From Thiomonas sp. FB-6 (GTDB taxonomy: Bacteria; Pseudomonadota; Gammaproteobacteria; Burkholderiales; Burkholderiaceae_C): DNA of 64,000 nucleotides. Location: positions 1 through 64,000 of the forward strand of contig NZ_KB898471.1 of assembly GCF_000377645.1 (NCBI RefSeq), read 5' to 3'. The translations under genes were made by a program, and so were the position numbers. Within the stretch, counting starts at the first letter, position 1. The number at the start of each line of letters is the position of its first letter. The notes beneath the pieces are model-generated. The model worked only from the letters and a program-made list of their open reading frames with translations. It made no database searches and was not told where the DNA came from. Below, piece after piece: positions 19,178 through 26,404 of the stretch.

Positions 19178-21046
19178 TCAGCCCTGGGGCGCGGGGGTGG
19201 CACGCAGGATTTCCTCCAGCGTGGTGACGCCCTCGGCCACTTTCAGGGCGCCGGCCAGTCGCAGCGGCCGCATGCCGTCACGCACCGCCTGCGCGCGCAG
19301 CGCGTCCAGCGCCGAGCCGCCGGCGATCAGCGCGCGCTGGGCGGCGCCCACCGGCAGCAGTTCGTACAGGCCCACGCGCCCCAGGTAGCCGGTGTTGCGG
19401 CACTCCAGGCAGCCCACGGCCCGGCAGGGGCGGCCCTGGGCATTGGGCTTCCAGGGCGCCACCGCCGCCTCGAAGGCCGCCTGGTCGAAGGCCGCGTCGG
19501 GCTGGCGGCAGTGCACGCACAGCGTGCGCACCAGGCGCTGCGCCAGCACCCCCAGCAGCGTGGCGCCCAGCAGGTACGGCGGCACGCCGAGTTCGAGCAG
19601 GCGGGTGATCGCGCCGGCGGCATCGTTGGTGTGCAGCGTGGACAGCACGAGGTGGCCGGTCAGCGCCGCCTGCACCGCCATGTCGGCGGTCTCGCGGTCG
19701 CGGATCTCGCCCACCATGATGATGTCCGGGTCCTGGCGCATCAGCGCGCGCAGCCCGTCGGCGAAACCCAGCTCGATGCCGCTTTGCACCTGCATCTGGT
19801 TGAAGGCCGGCTCGACCATCTCGATCGGATCCTCCACCGTGCACACGTTGACCTCGTCGGTGGCCAGGCGCTTGAGCGTGGAGTACAGCGTGGTGGTCTT
19901 GCCGCTGCCGGTGGGGCCGGTGACCAGCACGATGCCGTGCGGGCGCGACGTGAGTTCCTCCCAGCGCGCCGACTCGGCCGCGGGAAAGCCCAGAGCGGAG
20001 AGATCGCGCAGCACCACGTCGCGGTCGAACACGCGCATCACCAGCTTCTCGCCGAAGGCGGTGGGCAGCGTGGACAGGCGCAGCTCGACCTCCTCGCCGT
20101 CGGGCCGGCGCGTCTTGATGCGCCCGTCCTGCGGACGGCGGCGCTCCACCACGTCCATGCGCCCGAGCAGCTTGATGCGGCTGGTCATCGCGTTCATCAC
20201 CGAAGGCGGCACCTGGTAGACCACGTGCAGCAGCCCGTCGATGCGGAAGCGGATCACGCCGAACTCGCGCCGCGGCTCCAGGTGCATGTCGGAGGCGCGC
20301 TGCTCGAAGGCGTACTGCCACAACCAGTCCACCACCTGCACGATGCCGGCGTCGTTGGCGTCGATCGCGCGCCCGCTGCGCCCCATCTCGACCAGCTGCT
20401 CGAACTGGTTCGCGCCGGAGGCCGGAATCGCCCCGTTGCGCTGGGCCTCGCGCACCGAGCGCGCGAGGTTGAAGAACTCGGCCGTGTAGCGCGCGATGTC
20501 GGCGGGGTTGGCCACCACCAGTTGCACCGGGCGGCGCAGCATGCGCTCCACCTCGGGCAGCCAGCCGGTCTCGAAGGGCTCGGCGGTGGCGATGGTCGCG
20601 CCCTGCGCGTCGGCCGAGACCGGAAGAATGCGGTGACGCTCCGCGTAGTGCCGCGACAGCAGGTCGCCGATGCGCCCGATGTCCACCTTCAGCGGATCGA
20701 TGCGCAGCAAGGGCAGGCCCGCGCGCTCGGCCAGCCAGGCGCTCAGCGCGTCCAGGTCCAGCAGCTTGCCGTCCGCCTTGCGCGGCAGCGTGGCGGCGGC
20801 CACGCGTTGCAGGGCGTGCTGGCGCGCGCTGCCGTGCGCGCAGCGGTCGAGTCCGCGGCGCAGCGCGGCTTCGTCGATCCAGCCGTCCTCGAACAGCGCC
20901 TGCAGCACCGTCTGCCAGTCCAGCGCGCCTTGCAGGCGGGCGCGCTGGCCGGCAGCGGCGCCCGGCCGCGCTGCCGCGCGCGCGGCAGCCTGCTGGGGAT
21001 CCTCGGGAGAATCCGGCGGGGTGAGCGAAGTCGTGCGTGGCGCCAT
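19178..21046 (-). CDS. GspE/PilB-family secretion ATPase upstream of the mla genes
   Basis: A 622-residue AAA+-like ATPase of the type II secretion/type IV pilus superfamily. The N-terminal GspE domain (residues about 105-200) is followed by the conserved RASDMHLEP box (250-258) and RPQDGRI. Walker A is GPTGSGKTTT (377-386), the Asp box includes TVEDPIEM, Walker B is DPDIIMVGEIRD (439-450), and the His box has LSTLHTND. Two CxxC pairs at 510/513 and 546/549 give the usual four-Cys zinc site. The ATG at 21046 is the only reasonable start. No GspD, F or G genes are nearby, so its partners must be elsewhere; it is the first gene of the mla-like unit. Confidence 0.9.
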   Translation of the reverse strand: MAPRTTSLTPPDSPEDPQQAAARAAARPGAAAGQRARLQGALDWQTVLQALFEDGWIDEAALRRGLDRCAHGSARQHALQRVAAATLPRKADGKLLDLDALSAWLAERAGLPLLRIDPLKVDIGRIGDLLSRHYAERHRILPVSADAQGATIATAEPFETGWLPEVERMLRRPVQLVVANPADIARYTAEFFNLARSVREAQRNGAIPASGANQFEQLVEMGRSGRAIDANDAGIVQVVDWLWQYAFEQRASDMHLEPRREFGVIRFRIDGLLHVVYQVPPSVMNAMTSRIKLLGRMDVVERRRPQDGRIKTRRPDGEEVELRLSTLPTAFGEKLVMRVFDRDVVLRDLSALGFPAAESARWEELTSRPHGIVLVTGPTGSGKTTTLYSTLKRLATDEVNVCTVEDPIEMVEPAFNQMQVQSGIELGFADGLRALMRQDPDIIMVGEIRDRETADMAVQAALTGHLVLSTLHTNDAAGAITRLLELGVPPYLLGATLLGVLAQRLVRTLCVHCRQPDAAFDQAAFEAAVAPWKPNAQGRPCRAVGCLECRNTGYLGRVGLYELLPVGAAQRALIAGGSALDALRAQAVRDGMRPLRLAGALKVAEGVTTLEEILRATPAPQG

Positions 21047-21099
21047 GGGCCCAGTGTAGAACGAGCCGGCGGCGCCACGGACACCGGCGCGGCCCCCGG

Positions 21100-21612
21100 C
21101 TACACCAGGCCGCAGGCCTCGAACACCTCGCGCCAGGCCGCCACCTTGCGCTCGAAACTCCAGGAGGCGTTCGCCGGACTGCTCGAGGGCAGGCGCCAGA
21201 CCCGCGGGGCCAGGCCGCGGGTGATGCGCAGGGAACGCGCCGATTCCCCGCCGTTGTGGGCGATGCCCTGCAACTCGGGCAGACCCCCCACCAGCTCGGC
21301 CAGCGCGTTGGGCCGTGCCTGGCGGATGCTGCTGTCCAGGCTGCCCTCGCGCTCGCAGGCCGCGTAGACGTCCCAGATGCCCAGGCCGAGGCGCTCGAGT
21401 TCCCGCAACCGTGCCTCGTAGGGCAGCGCGCGCAGGTCCACGCCGAACAACTCCGACAGCAAGGGCCAGAACTGGTTGCGCGGATGGGCGTAGTAGCGCC
21501 CGGCGGCCAGCGAGGCCTCGCTGGGAAAACTGCCCAGCAGCAGCAGGCGCGTGCCCGGCCCCGCCACCGGGGCGAGGCCGCGCAGGAGCGGGGCGGAAGC
21601 GGACTTGGGCAT
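21100..21612 (-). CDS. Uracil/hypoxanthine DNA glycosylase (MUG/DNA-deoxyinosine glycosylase type)
   Basis: A 170-residue protein of the uracil-DNA-glycosylase superfamily annotated as DNA-deoxyinosine glycosylase. Motif A is LLLGSFPSEASLAAGRYYAHP with RNQFWPLL; this pattern (GSFPS...YYAHPRNQFW) marks the group. The motif with GLGIWDVYAACEREGSLDSS follows, and the C-terminal motif is LPSSSPAN, where Ser-Pro positions are typical of base-flipping loops. It would excise deaminated bases from DNA. ATG at 21612; the reading frame continues further upstream but the extra part overlaps the divergent aminotransferase leader and lacks family character. Confidence 0.85.
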   Translation of the reverse strand: MPKSASAPLLRGLAPVAGPGTRLLLLGSFPSEASLAAGRYYAHPRNQFWPLLSELFGVDLRALPYEARLRELERLGLGIWDVYAACEREGSLDSSIRQARPNALAELVGGLPELQGIAHNGGESARSLRITRGLAPRVWRLPSSSPANASWSFERKVAAWREVFEACGLV

Positions 21613-21676
21613 GCTTGTAGTCCAATGGTAGGCAATTCGCCGCGCGCAGACGCGGCAACCCCTGGGAGCCCCACCG

Positions 21677-22861
21677 ATGAGCTTGTCCACGCCCGCGGCC
21701 GCCGCCGCGCACCGCCCCGCCCCGCGCAGCCGCCTGCCCCAGGTCGGCACGACCATCTTCACCGTCATGTCGGCGCTGGCGCAAAGCTGCGGCGCGATCA
21801 ACCTGGGCCAGGGTTTTCCCGATTTCGAGCCCGACCCCGTGCTGCTCGACGCGGTGGCGCGCGCGCTGCGCGAGGGCCACAACCAATACCCGCCGATGGC
21901 CGGCGTGCCGCTGCTGCGCGAGGCGCTGGCCGCCAAGATCGAGCACATGCACGGCCGGCGCTACGACCCGGGCGAGGAAATCACCATCACCGCCGGTGCC
22001 ACCCAGGCGCTGCTGACCGCGGTGCTGGCCGTGGTGCATCCGGGCGACGAGGTGATCGTGCTCACGCCGGCCTACGACAGCTACCTGCCGTCCATCGAAC
22101 TGGCCGGCGGCGTGGCGCGCTGCGTGCCGCTGACGGCCGATTTCGGGCCCGATTTCGACGCCATCGCCGCGGCGCTGGGCCCGCGCACGCGGGCCATGCT
22201 CATCAACTCGCCCCACAACCCCAGCGGCCGCGTGTGGAGCGCCGCCGACCTGCGGCGCCTGGGCGAGCTGCTGGCCCCCACCGACGTGGTGCTGATCAGC
22301 GACGAGGTCTACGAGCACATGGTCTACGACGGCCAGGCCCACCGCAGCGTGGCAGCGGAACCGCTGCTGGCCGAGCGGGCCTTCGTGGTGTCCAGTTTCG
22401 GCAAGACCTACCACGCCACCGGCTGGAAGGTCGGCATGGTGGCGGCGCCGCGTGAACTCAGCGCCGAGTTCCGCAAGGTGCACCAGTTCAACGTGTTCAC
22501 GGTCAACACGCCGATGCAGTGGGCGCTGGCGCAGTACCTGCGCGAGCACCCCGAGGCGCACCTGGACCTGCCCGCCTTCTACCAGGCCAAGCGCGACCGC
22601 TTCCGCGCCGGGCTGGGCGCCACCCGCCTGCGCCTGCTGCCTTGCGAGGGCACCTATTTCCAGTGCGTGGACTACGCCCAGGTCAGCGACCTGCCCGAGG
22701 CCGATTTCTGCACCTGGCTGACCCGCGAGATCGGCGTGGCGGCGATCCCGGTCACCGCCTTCGAGCCGCAGCCGCGGCTGACGCGGCGCACCGCGCGCTT
22801 TTGCTTCGCCAAGCGCGACGACACGCTGGACGCGGCCCTGCAACGCCTGAGCGCCCTGTGA
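21677..22861 (+). CDS. PLP-dependent methionine-type aminotransferase (YbdL family)
   Basis: A 394-residue class I/II aminotransferase. It has [20 protein letters not shown], the PLP-phosphate and ring region [43 protein letters not shown], and the Schiff-base Lys in [15 protein letters not shown]. The C-terminal substrate Arg lies in RFCFAKRDD. This motif set ([19 protein letters not shown]) is that of E. coli YbdL, a methionine:2-oxo-acid aminotransferase; kynurenine aminotransferases are related. The ATG at 21677 has GGGAG about 9 nt before it. Divergent from the DNA glycosylase gene. In a sulfur-minded genome it could serve methionine salvage, an inference only. Confidence 0.88.
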   Translation: MSLSTPAAAAAHRPAPRSRLPQVGTTIFTVMSALAQSCGAINLGQGFPDFEPDPVLLDAVARALREGHNQYPPMAGVPLLREALAAKIEHMHGRRYDPGEEITITAGATQALLTAVLAVVHPGDEVIVLTPAYDSYLPSIELAGGVARCVPLTADFGPDFDAIAAALGPRTRAMLINSPHNPSGRVWSAADLRRLGELLAPTDVVLISDEVYEHMVYDGQAHRSVAAEPLLAERAFVVSSFGKTYHATGWKVGMVAAPRELSAEFRKVHQFNVFTVNTPMQWALAQYLREHPEAHLDLPAFYQAKRDRFRAGLGATRLRLLPCEGTYFQCVDYAQVSDLPEADFCTWLTREIGVAAIPVTAFEPQPRLTRRTARFCFAKRDDTLDAALQRLSAL

Positions 22862-22926
22862 GCCCCGGCCCGGCCGCCGCACACCCCGGCGAGGGGTTCA
22901 TGTAGACTCTCGGCTCGCGAATCCGC

Positions 22927-23000
22927 GCGGGTGTAGTTCAATGGTAGAACGGCAGCTTCCCAAGCTTCATACGAGGGTTCGATTCCCTTCACCCGCTCCA
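22927..23000 (+). tRNA. tRNA-Gly (anticodon CCC)
   Basis: A 74-nt tRNA with CCA encoded. The acceptor arms GCGGGTG/CACCCGC pair fully, the D arm is GTTC/GAAC, and the T arm is GAGGG/CCCTT with loop TTCGATT. The anticodon loop is TTCCCAA, giving CCC. It matches the pattern of E. coli glyU. The anticodon stem is GCAGC against GCTTC, so the second pair is a C-U mismatch; a G at that position (GCTGC) would restore it. A TAGACT box at 22903-22908 is a possible -10. trmB follows 48 bp downstream on the same strand. Confidence 0.93.
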
Positions 23001-23048
23001 GTTTCAACGACCGAAGGCCCCCCGGCCGAGCCCGGCGCTGCGCCGGCG

Positions 23049-23762
23049 ATGCCTCCGCAGGGCGACGAGGCGGCCGGTCTGGTTCGCCGCGGCGTGCGCT
23101 CCTACGTGCTGCGCACCGGACGCCTGACCAGCGGCCAGGCCCGCGCGCTGGCCGAACTCGGGCCGCTGCGCATCGTGCCCCATGCCACGTCCGTCCCCGA
23201 CTGGGACGCGCTGTTCGGACGCCACGCGCCACGGGTGCTGGAAATCGGTTTCGGCATGGGCGAGGCGACCGCGCTGCTGGCGCGGGAGCAGCCCGAGCGG
23301 GATTTCATCGGCGTGGAAGTGCACACCCCCGGCGTGGGATCGCTGCTGCTGCGCATGCGCGAACTCGGGCTGGACAACCTGCGCATCGTGCAGCACGACG
23401 CGGTGGAGGTGCTGCGCGACATGGTCGCACCGGGCTCGCTGGACGCCGTGCACGTGTACTTTCCCGACCCCTGGCACAAGAAGCGCCATCACAAGCGGCG
23501 CCTGATCCAGCCGGAACTGGTGGCCCTGGCGGCCTCGCGCCTGCGCCCGGGCGGAGTGCTGCATTGCGCCACGGACTGGCAGGACTACGCCGAGCACATG
23601 CTGCGGGTGCTGCAGGGCGAAGCCTCGCTGCGCAACACGGCCGAGGGCTACGCCCCGCGCCCGCCGTGGCGCATGCCCAGCAAGTTCGAGCAGCGCGGAC
23701 TGCGCCTTGGACACGGAGTGTGGGACCTGCTTTTCGAGCGACTTGAGCCCGCGGGCGGATAA
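23049..23762 (+). CDS. trmB: tRNA (guanine-N7-)-methyltransferase
   Basis: A 237-residue SAM-dependent enzyme that methylates G46 in the tRNA variable loop. Features are the SAM-binding [15 protein letters not shown], the acidic loop [15 protein letters not shown], and the hallmark [18 protein letters not shown]. The C-terminal [11 protein letters not shown] and TKFE-like PSKFEQRG are also typical. The frame is open from 22941, but that would start inside the tRNA gene; the ATG at 23049 gives the normal length. It sits just behind tRNA-Gly, so one transcript could carry both a tRNA and a tRNA-modifying enzyme. Confidence 0.94.
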   Translation: MPPQGDEAAGLVRRGVRSYVLRTGRLTSGQARALAELGPLRIVPHATSVPDWDALFGRHAPRVLEIGFGMGEATALLAREQPERDFIGVEVHTPGVGSLLLRMRELGLDNLRIVQHDAVEVLRDMVAPGSLDAVHVYFPDPWHKKRHHKRRLIQPELVALAASRLRPGGVLHCATDWQDYAEHMLRVLQGEASLRNTAEGYAPRPPWRMPSKFEQRGLRLGHGVWDLLFERLEPAGG

Positions 23763-23765
23763 AAT
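23760..23765 (+). promoter_or_regulatory. -10-like TAAAAT box before the Pcm-like gene
   Basis: TAAAAT followed by CGCGG, 31 bp before the ATG at 23797, a form often seen upstream of betaproteobacterial genes. It overlaps the trmB stop codon. The matching -35 is poor: TTGAGC is present but only 11 bases away. Confidence 0.35.
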
Positions 23766-23796
23766 CGCGGTTTTCCCGTACGAGCCGACTACAGCG

Positions 23797-24447
23797 ATGG
23801 ATTTCGAACAAGCCCGTTTCAACATGATCGAGCAGCAGATCCGCCCCTGGGATGTGCTGGACCAGGAGGTGCTGAGCCTGCTGGGAGCGGTCAAACGCGA
23901 GGATTTCGTGCCCGCGGCCTATCGCGCCATGGCCTTCACGGACATGGAGATTCCGCTGCCCTGCGGGGAAAGCATGCTGGCTCCGAAAATGGAGGCCCGG
24001 CTGCTGCAGGAACTCGCGGTGCGCAAGCACGAATGGGTGCTGGAGATCGGTGCCGGCAGCGGCTTCATGGCTGCACTGCTGGGCCATTGCGCGGCGCACG
24101 TGATGAGCCTGGAGATCCACCCCGAACTGGCCGAGAGCGCGCAGCAGCATCTGCGCCAGGCCGGCGTGATGAACGCCACGGTGCGCTGCATGGACGGCTC
24201 CAGGGAACTGCCTCCGGGCGAATTCGACGCCATCGTGCTGTCGGGCTCGGTGGCACAGATCCCGCAGGCGCTGGTGGACCGTCTCAAGCCGGGCGGCCGC
24301 CTGTGCGCGGTGGTGGGCGATGCGCCGATCATGCGCGCGCAGCTGCTCACCCGCAGCGGCGAGCGCCAGTCGCGCGTGGTCGATCTGTTCGACACCGTGG
24401 CTCCGCGCCTGCACGGCTTCGCCGAGACGCCGCGTTTCCGTTTCTGA
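23797..24447 (+). CDS. Protein-L-isoaspartate O-methyltransferase-like protein
   Basis: A 216-residue SAM-dependent methyltransferase of the Pcm family, which repairs isoaspartate in aged proteins. It begins MDFEQARFNMIEQQIRPWDV and contains KREDFVPAAYRAMAFTD, the SAM motif VLEIGAGSGFMAALLG, and the later LSGSVAQIPQALVDRLKPGG. The CGESMLAPKMEARLLQ segment replaces the usual GqtiSqPyiva-like active-site loop. This short variant lying near a rhodanese gene is common in betaproteobacteria, often before tolC, and may have another substrate. The ATG at 23797 is the only one giving a full family N-terminus. Confidence 0.83.
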   Translation: MDFEQARFNMIEQQIRPWDVLDQEVLSLLGAVKREDFVPAAYRAMAFTDMEIPLPCGESMLAPKMEARLLQELAVRKHEWVLEIGAGSGFMAALLGHCAAHVMSLEIHPELAESAQQHLRQAGVMNATVRCMDGSRELPPGEFDAIVLSGSVAQIPQALVDRLKPGGRLCAVVGDAPIMRAQLLTRSGERQSRVVDLFDTVAPRLHGFAETPRFRF

Positions 24448-24497
24448 ACCCAACCGGCGCCGGCGACGCCGCCGGCGCGAGTCCAGCAGGATCTCCC

Positions 24498-24845
24498 ATG
24501 ACGATTGCGCAACTGACCGTCGGCGAACTCAGCGACATGCTCGACAACCACCCGGAGGCCCTGGGTTCCTGGCAGGTCGTGGACGTGCGCGAGCCCTGGG
24601 AACTCGAACGGGCGAGCATTCGCCACGAGCGGTTCCGCAGCTCGCCGATCCCCATGGCCACGATCCCTCTGCGCCAGGGCGAACTCGAGCGCGGCAAGAA
24701 GCTGCTGATCATGTGCCGCACCGGCGGGCGCAGCACCCAGGTGGCGAACTTCCTGGTGCAGAACGGCTTCGAGCAGGTCTACAACCTGCAGGGCGGCATC
24801 ACCGCGTGGTCGCGCGAAATCGACCCCTCGATCCCCACCTACTGA
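24498..24845 (+). CDS. Single-domain rhodanese-like sulfurtransferase
   Basis: A 115-residue cytoplasmic rhodanese domain. The fold is marked by WQVVDVREPWELERASI and IPMATIPLRQGELERGKK, and the persulfide-forming Cys lies in the active loop MCRTGGRSTQVA. The C-terminal NLQGGITAWSREID is typical. Such proteins carry sulfane sulfur to acceptors. ATG at 24498 with AGCAGGAT upstream; it starts 50 bp after the Pcm-like gene and probably shares its transcript. Convergent with waaA, with the duplicated hairpin element between them. Confidence 0.92.
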   Translation: MTIAQLTVGELSDMLDNHPEALGSWQVVDVREPWELERASIRHERFRSSPIPMATIPLRQGELERGKKLLIMCRTGGRSTQVANFLVQNGFEQVYNLQGGITAWSREIDPSIPTY

Positions 24846-24848
24846 GCG

Positions 24849-24924
24849 CCCCCAGGGCCGGGCTGCGCCCAGCCCGCCCCCCGTGGGGGTCAAGAAAACT
24901 TGGGGCGGCCCGGCGTTTTCTTGA
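24849..24924. repeat. Double-hairpin repeat element, copy 1
   Basis: A 76-bp unit. The first hairpin has outer arms CCCCCA (24849) and TGGGGG (24884) around an inner GGGCTG/CAGCCC. The second has perfect 10-base arms TCAAGAAAAC (24890) and GTTTTCTTGA (24915) around a GC-rich loop TTGGGGCGGCCCGGC. It begins 3 bases after the rhodanese stop codon. Copy 2 follows after 5 bases. The second arm pair ends with a modest T run and could help to terminate transcription, but the paired design suggests a dispersed repeat. Confidence 0.85.
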
Positions 24925-24929
24925 GAGGG

Positions 24930-25005
24930 CCCCCAGGGCCGGGCCATGCCCGGCCCGCCCCCCGTGGGGGTCAAGGAATCTTGGGGCGGCCCTGCGATTC
25001 CTTGA
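24930..25005. repeat. Double-hairpin repeat element, copy 2, overlapping the end of waaA
   Basis: Same 76-bp layout as copy 1. Outer arms are CCCCCA and TGGGGG, with an inner palindrome GGGCCGGGC-AT-GCCCGGCCC. The second hairpin has perfect arms TCAAGGAATC (24971) and GATTCCTTGA (24996). Both arms differ from copy 1 at matching positions, so pairing is kept. The waaA stop codon (minus strand, 24971-24973) and about the last eleven codons lie inside the second hairpin. Confidence 0.85.
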
Positions 25006-26338
25006 GAACTTCGGCCTGGCCACGCGTGGAGGCCGCGGCGCGCAGGCGTAGCGCGATCCAGTGGGCCTGCGCGCGGGCCGCGCCGCGGTGGGCGGAGCTG
25101 AACTCGCGCGCGCCGGCGCGTGCCCGCCGCAGCGCGCCGTCGTCGTCCAGCCAGCGCAGCAGGCGTTCCCAGACGCCGGCGGCGTCCGGAGCACGCAGCA
25201 GGGCTCCCGCCTGCTCGGCCTGCTCGGCCGCCTGCGCGAAGTTGAACACGTGCGGGCCCATCACCACCGGGCAGCCCTCGGCGCAGGCCTCGATCAGGTT
25301 CTGGCCGCCCAGGGGCAGCAGGCTGCCGCCGACGAAGGCGGCATCGGACATGGCGTAGTAGGCCGGCATCTCGCCGATGCTGTCGCCGATCCAGACATCG
25401 AGTTCGCCGTCGGGCGCGCCGAGGCTGCGCAGCCCGTGGCGCAGCCCGCGCTGCTCCAGCAGCGCCTGCAGCGCCGCCACCCGCTCCAGATGCCGCGGCA
25501 CGAGCACCACCAGGGCGCGCCGCGGCAGGCCCCGCGGCATGGCGTCCAGCAGCAGCTGCTCCTCGGCCACGCCGCGATCCTCGCGGGTGGACGCCAGCAC
25601 CAGCACGCGGCGCGCGGCCGCGGCGCGCCACTGCTGGCCCTGCGCGCGCAACTCGGCATCGGCGCGGCGGTCGAACTTGAGGTTGCCCGCCACCACCACG
25701 TCGCGCACCCCGAGCCCGCGCAGGCGCGAGGCATCGCCACCGGTCTGCGCGGCCGCGCCGGCCAGCGCGCCGCAGGTGGCCTGAGCCAGGGCCGGCCAGC
25801 GCGACCAGCGCGCAGCGCTGCGCGCCGACAGCCGCGCATTGGCCAGCAGCAGCTGGATGCCCTGCTCGGCGCAGGCACGCGCAAGGTTGGGCCACAGCTC
25901 GGTTTCCATCAGCACGCCCAAGTCGGGCCGGAAATGCCGCAGGAAACGGCGCACGGCCCACGGCAGGTCGTAGGGCAGCCAGACCTGCGCATCGCCGTCG
26001 CGCAGCAGCTCGGCTCCGGCCGCGCGCCCGGTGGGCGTGGTGTGGCTGAGCAGCAGGCGCAGCTCGGGGATCTCGCGCCGCAGGGATTCCAGCAGCGGCG
26101 CCGCGGCGCGCGTCTCGCCCAGCGACACCGCGTGCAGCCACAGCATGGGCGCGCGGCTCGGGGCCGGCGCCGAGCCGGCGTAGCGGCCGAAGCGCTCGCC
26201 CAGGCGCATGCGGTAGGCGGCGTCGCGGCGCGAGCGCCACAGCAGGCGCAGCACGGCCAGGGGCGCCAGCAACCACCACGCCAGCGTGTACAGACGCAGC
26301 GCGCGGCCGGGCGCAGCGCGCATGGGCGCTGCACTCAT
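24971..26338 (-). CDS. waaA: 3-deoxy-D-manno-octulosonic acid (Kdo) transferase
   Basis: WaaA/KdtA (455 residues) adds Kdo from CMP-Kdo to lipid IV-A, the first step of LPS core assembly, at the inner membrane. An N-terminal membrane anchor (LYTLAWWLLAPLAVLRLLW, residues 16-34) precedes the GT-B glycosyltransferase domains: WLHAVSLGETRAAAPLLESL, LSHTTPTGR, the VLMETELWPNLARACAEQGI region, LASTREDRGVAEEQLLL, and SLLPLGGQNLIEACAEGCPV. The C-terminus ends LKESQGRPKIP, read from the repeat element, and is longer than usual. The ATG at 26338 is set in a 14-bp tandem repeat with no ribosome site, so translation efficiency is unclear. Confidence 0.94.
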   Translation of the reverse strand: MSAAPMRAAPGRALRLYTLAWWLLAPLAVLRLLWRSRRDAAYRMRLGERFGRYAGSAPAPSRAPMLWLHAVSLGETRAAAPLLESLRREIPELRLLLSHTTPTGRAAGAELLRDGDAQVWLPYDLPWAVRRFLRHFRPDLGVLMETELWPNLARACAEQGIQLLLANARLSARSAARWSRWPALAQATCGALAGAAAQTGGDASRLRGLGVRDVVVAGNLKFDRRADAELRAQGQQWRAAAARRVLVLASTREDRGVAEEQLLLDAMPRGLPRRALVVLVPRHLERVAALQALLEQRGLRHGLRSLGAPDGELDVWIGDSIGEMPAYYAMSDAAFVGGSLLPLGGQNLIEACAEGCPVVMGPHVFNFAQAAEQAEQAGALLRAPDAAGVWERLLRWLDDDGALRRARAGAREFSSAHRGAARAQAHWIALRLRAAASTRGQAEVLKESQGRPKIP

Positions 26339-26403
26339 GCGAGCAACCTCATGCGAGCGACCTCATGCGAGCAAGCTCATGCCAGCGACCTCGTGCTTGC
26401 AGG
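26334..26403. repeat. Five tandem copies of a 14-bp repeat at the waaC/waaA junction
   Basis: Units of CTCATGCGAGC plus three variable bases repeat five times (the last two diverge: CTCATGCCAGCGAC, CTCGTGCTTGCAGG). The array includes the waaA start codon at its left end and stops one base before the waaC stop codon. Every unit but the last carries a minus-strand ATG. Because 14 is not a multiple of 3, only the first ATG (26338) opens the waaA frame; the ATG three units upstream hits a stop at once. Confidence 0.9.
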
Positions 26404-26404
26404 C

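Noticed and set aside
17351-21367. Very long plus-strand open frame (1338 codons) across the mla and gspE-like genes
   Set aside because: Low-complexity His/Gln/Arg/Ala composition, antisense to five genes with clear motifs; a shadow frame of GC-rich DNA.
22941-23048. Extended N-terminus for TrmB beginning inside the tRNA gene
   Set aside because: Would translate the tRNA body; the ATG at 23049 gives a normal-length enzyme.
24846-25010. Simple pair of intrinsic terminators between the rhodanese gene and waaA
   Set aside because: The T runs are short and lie inside the stem arms; the duplicated, co-varying 76-bp layout fits a repeat element better.
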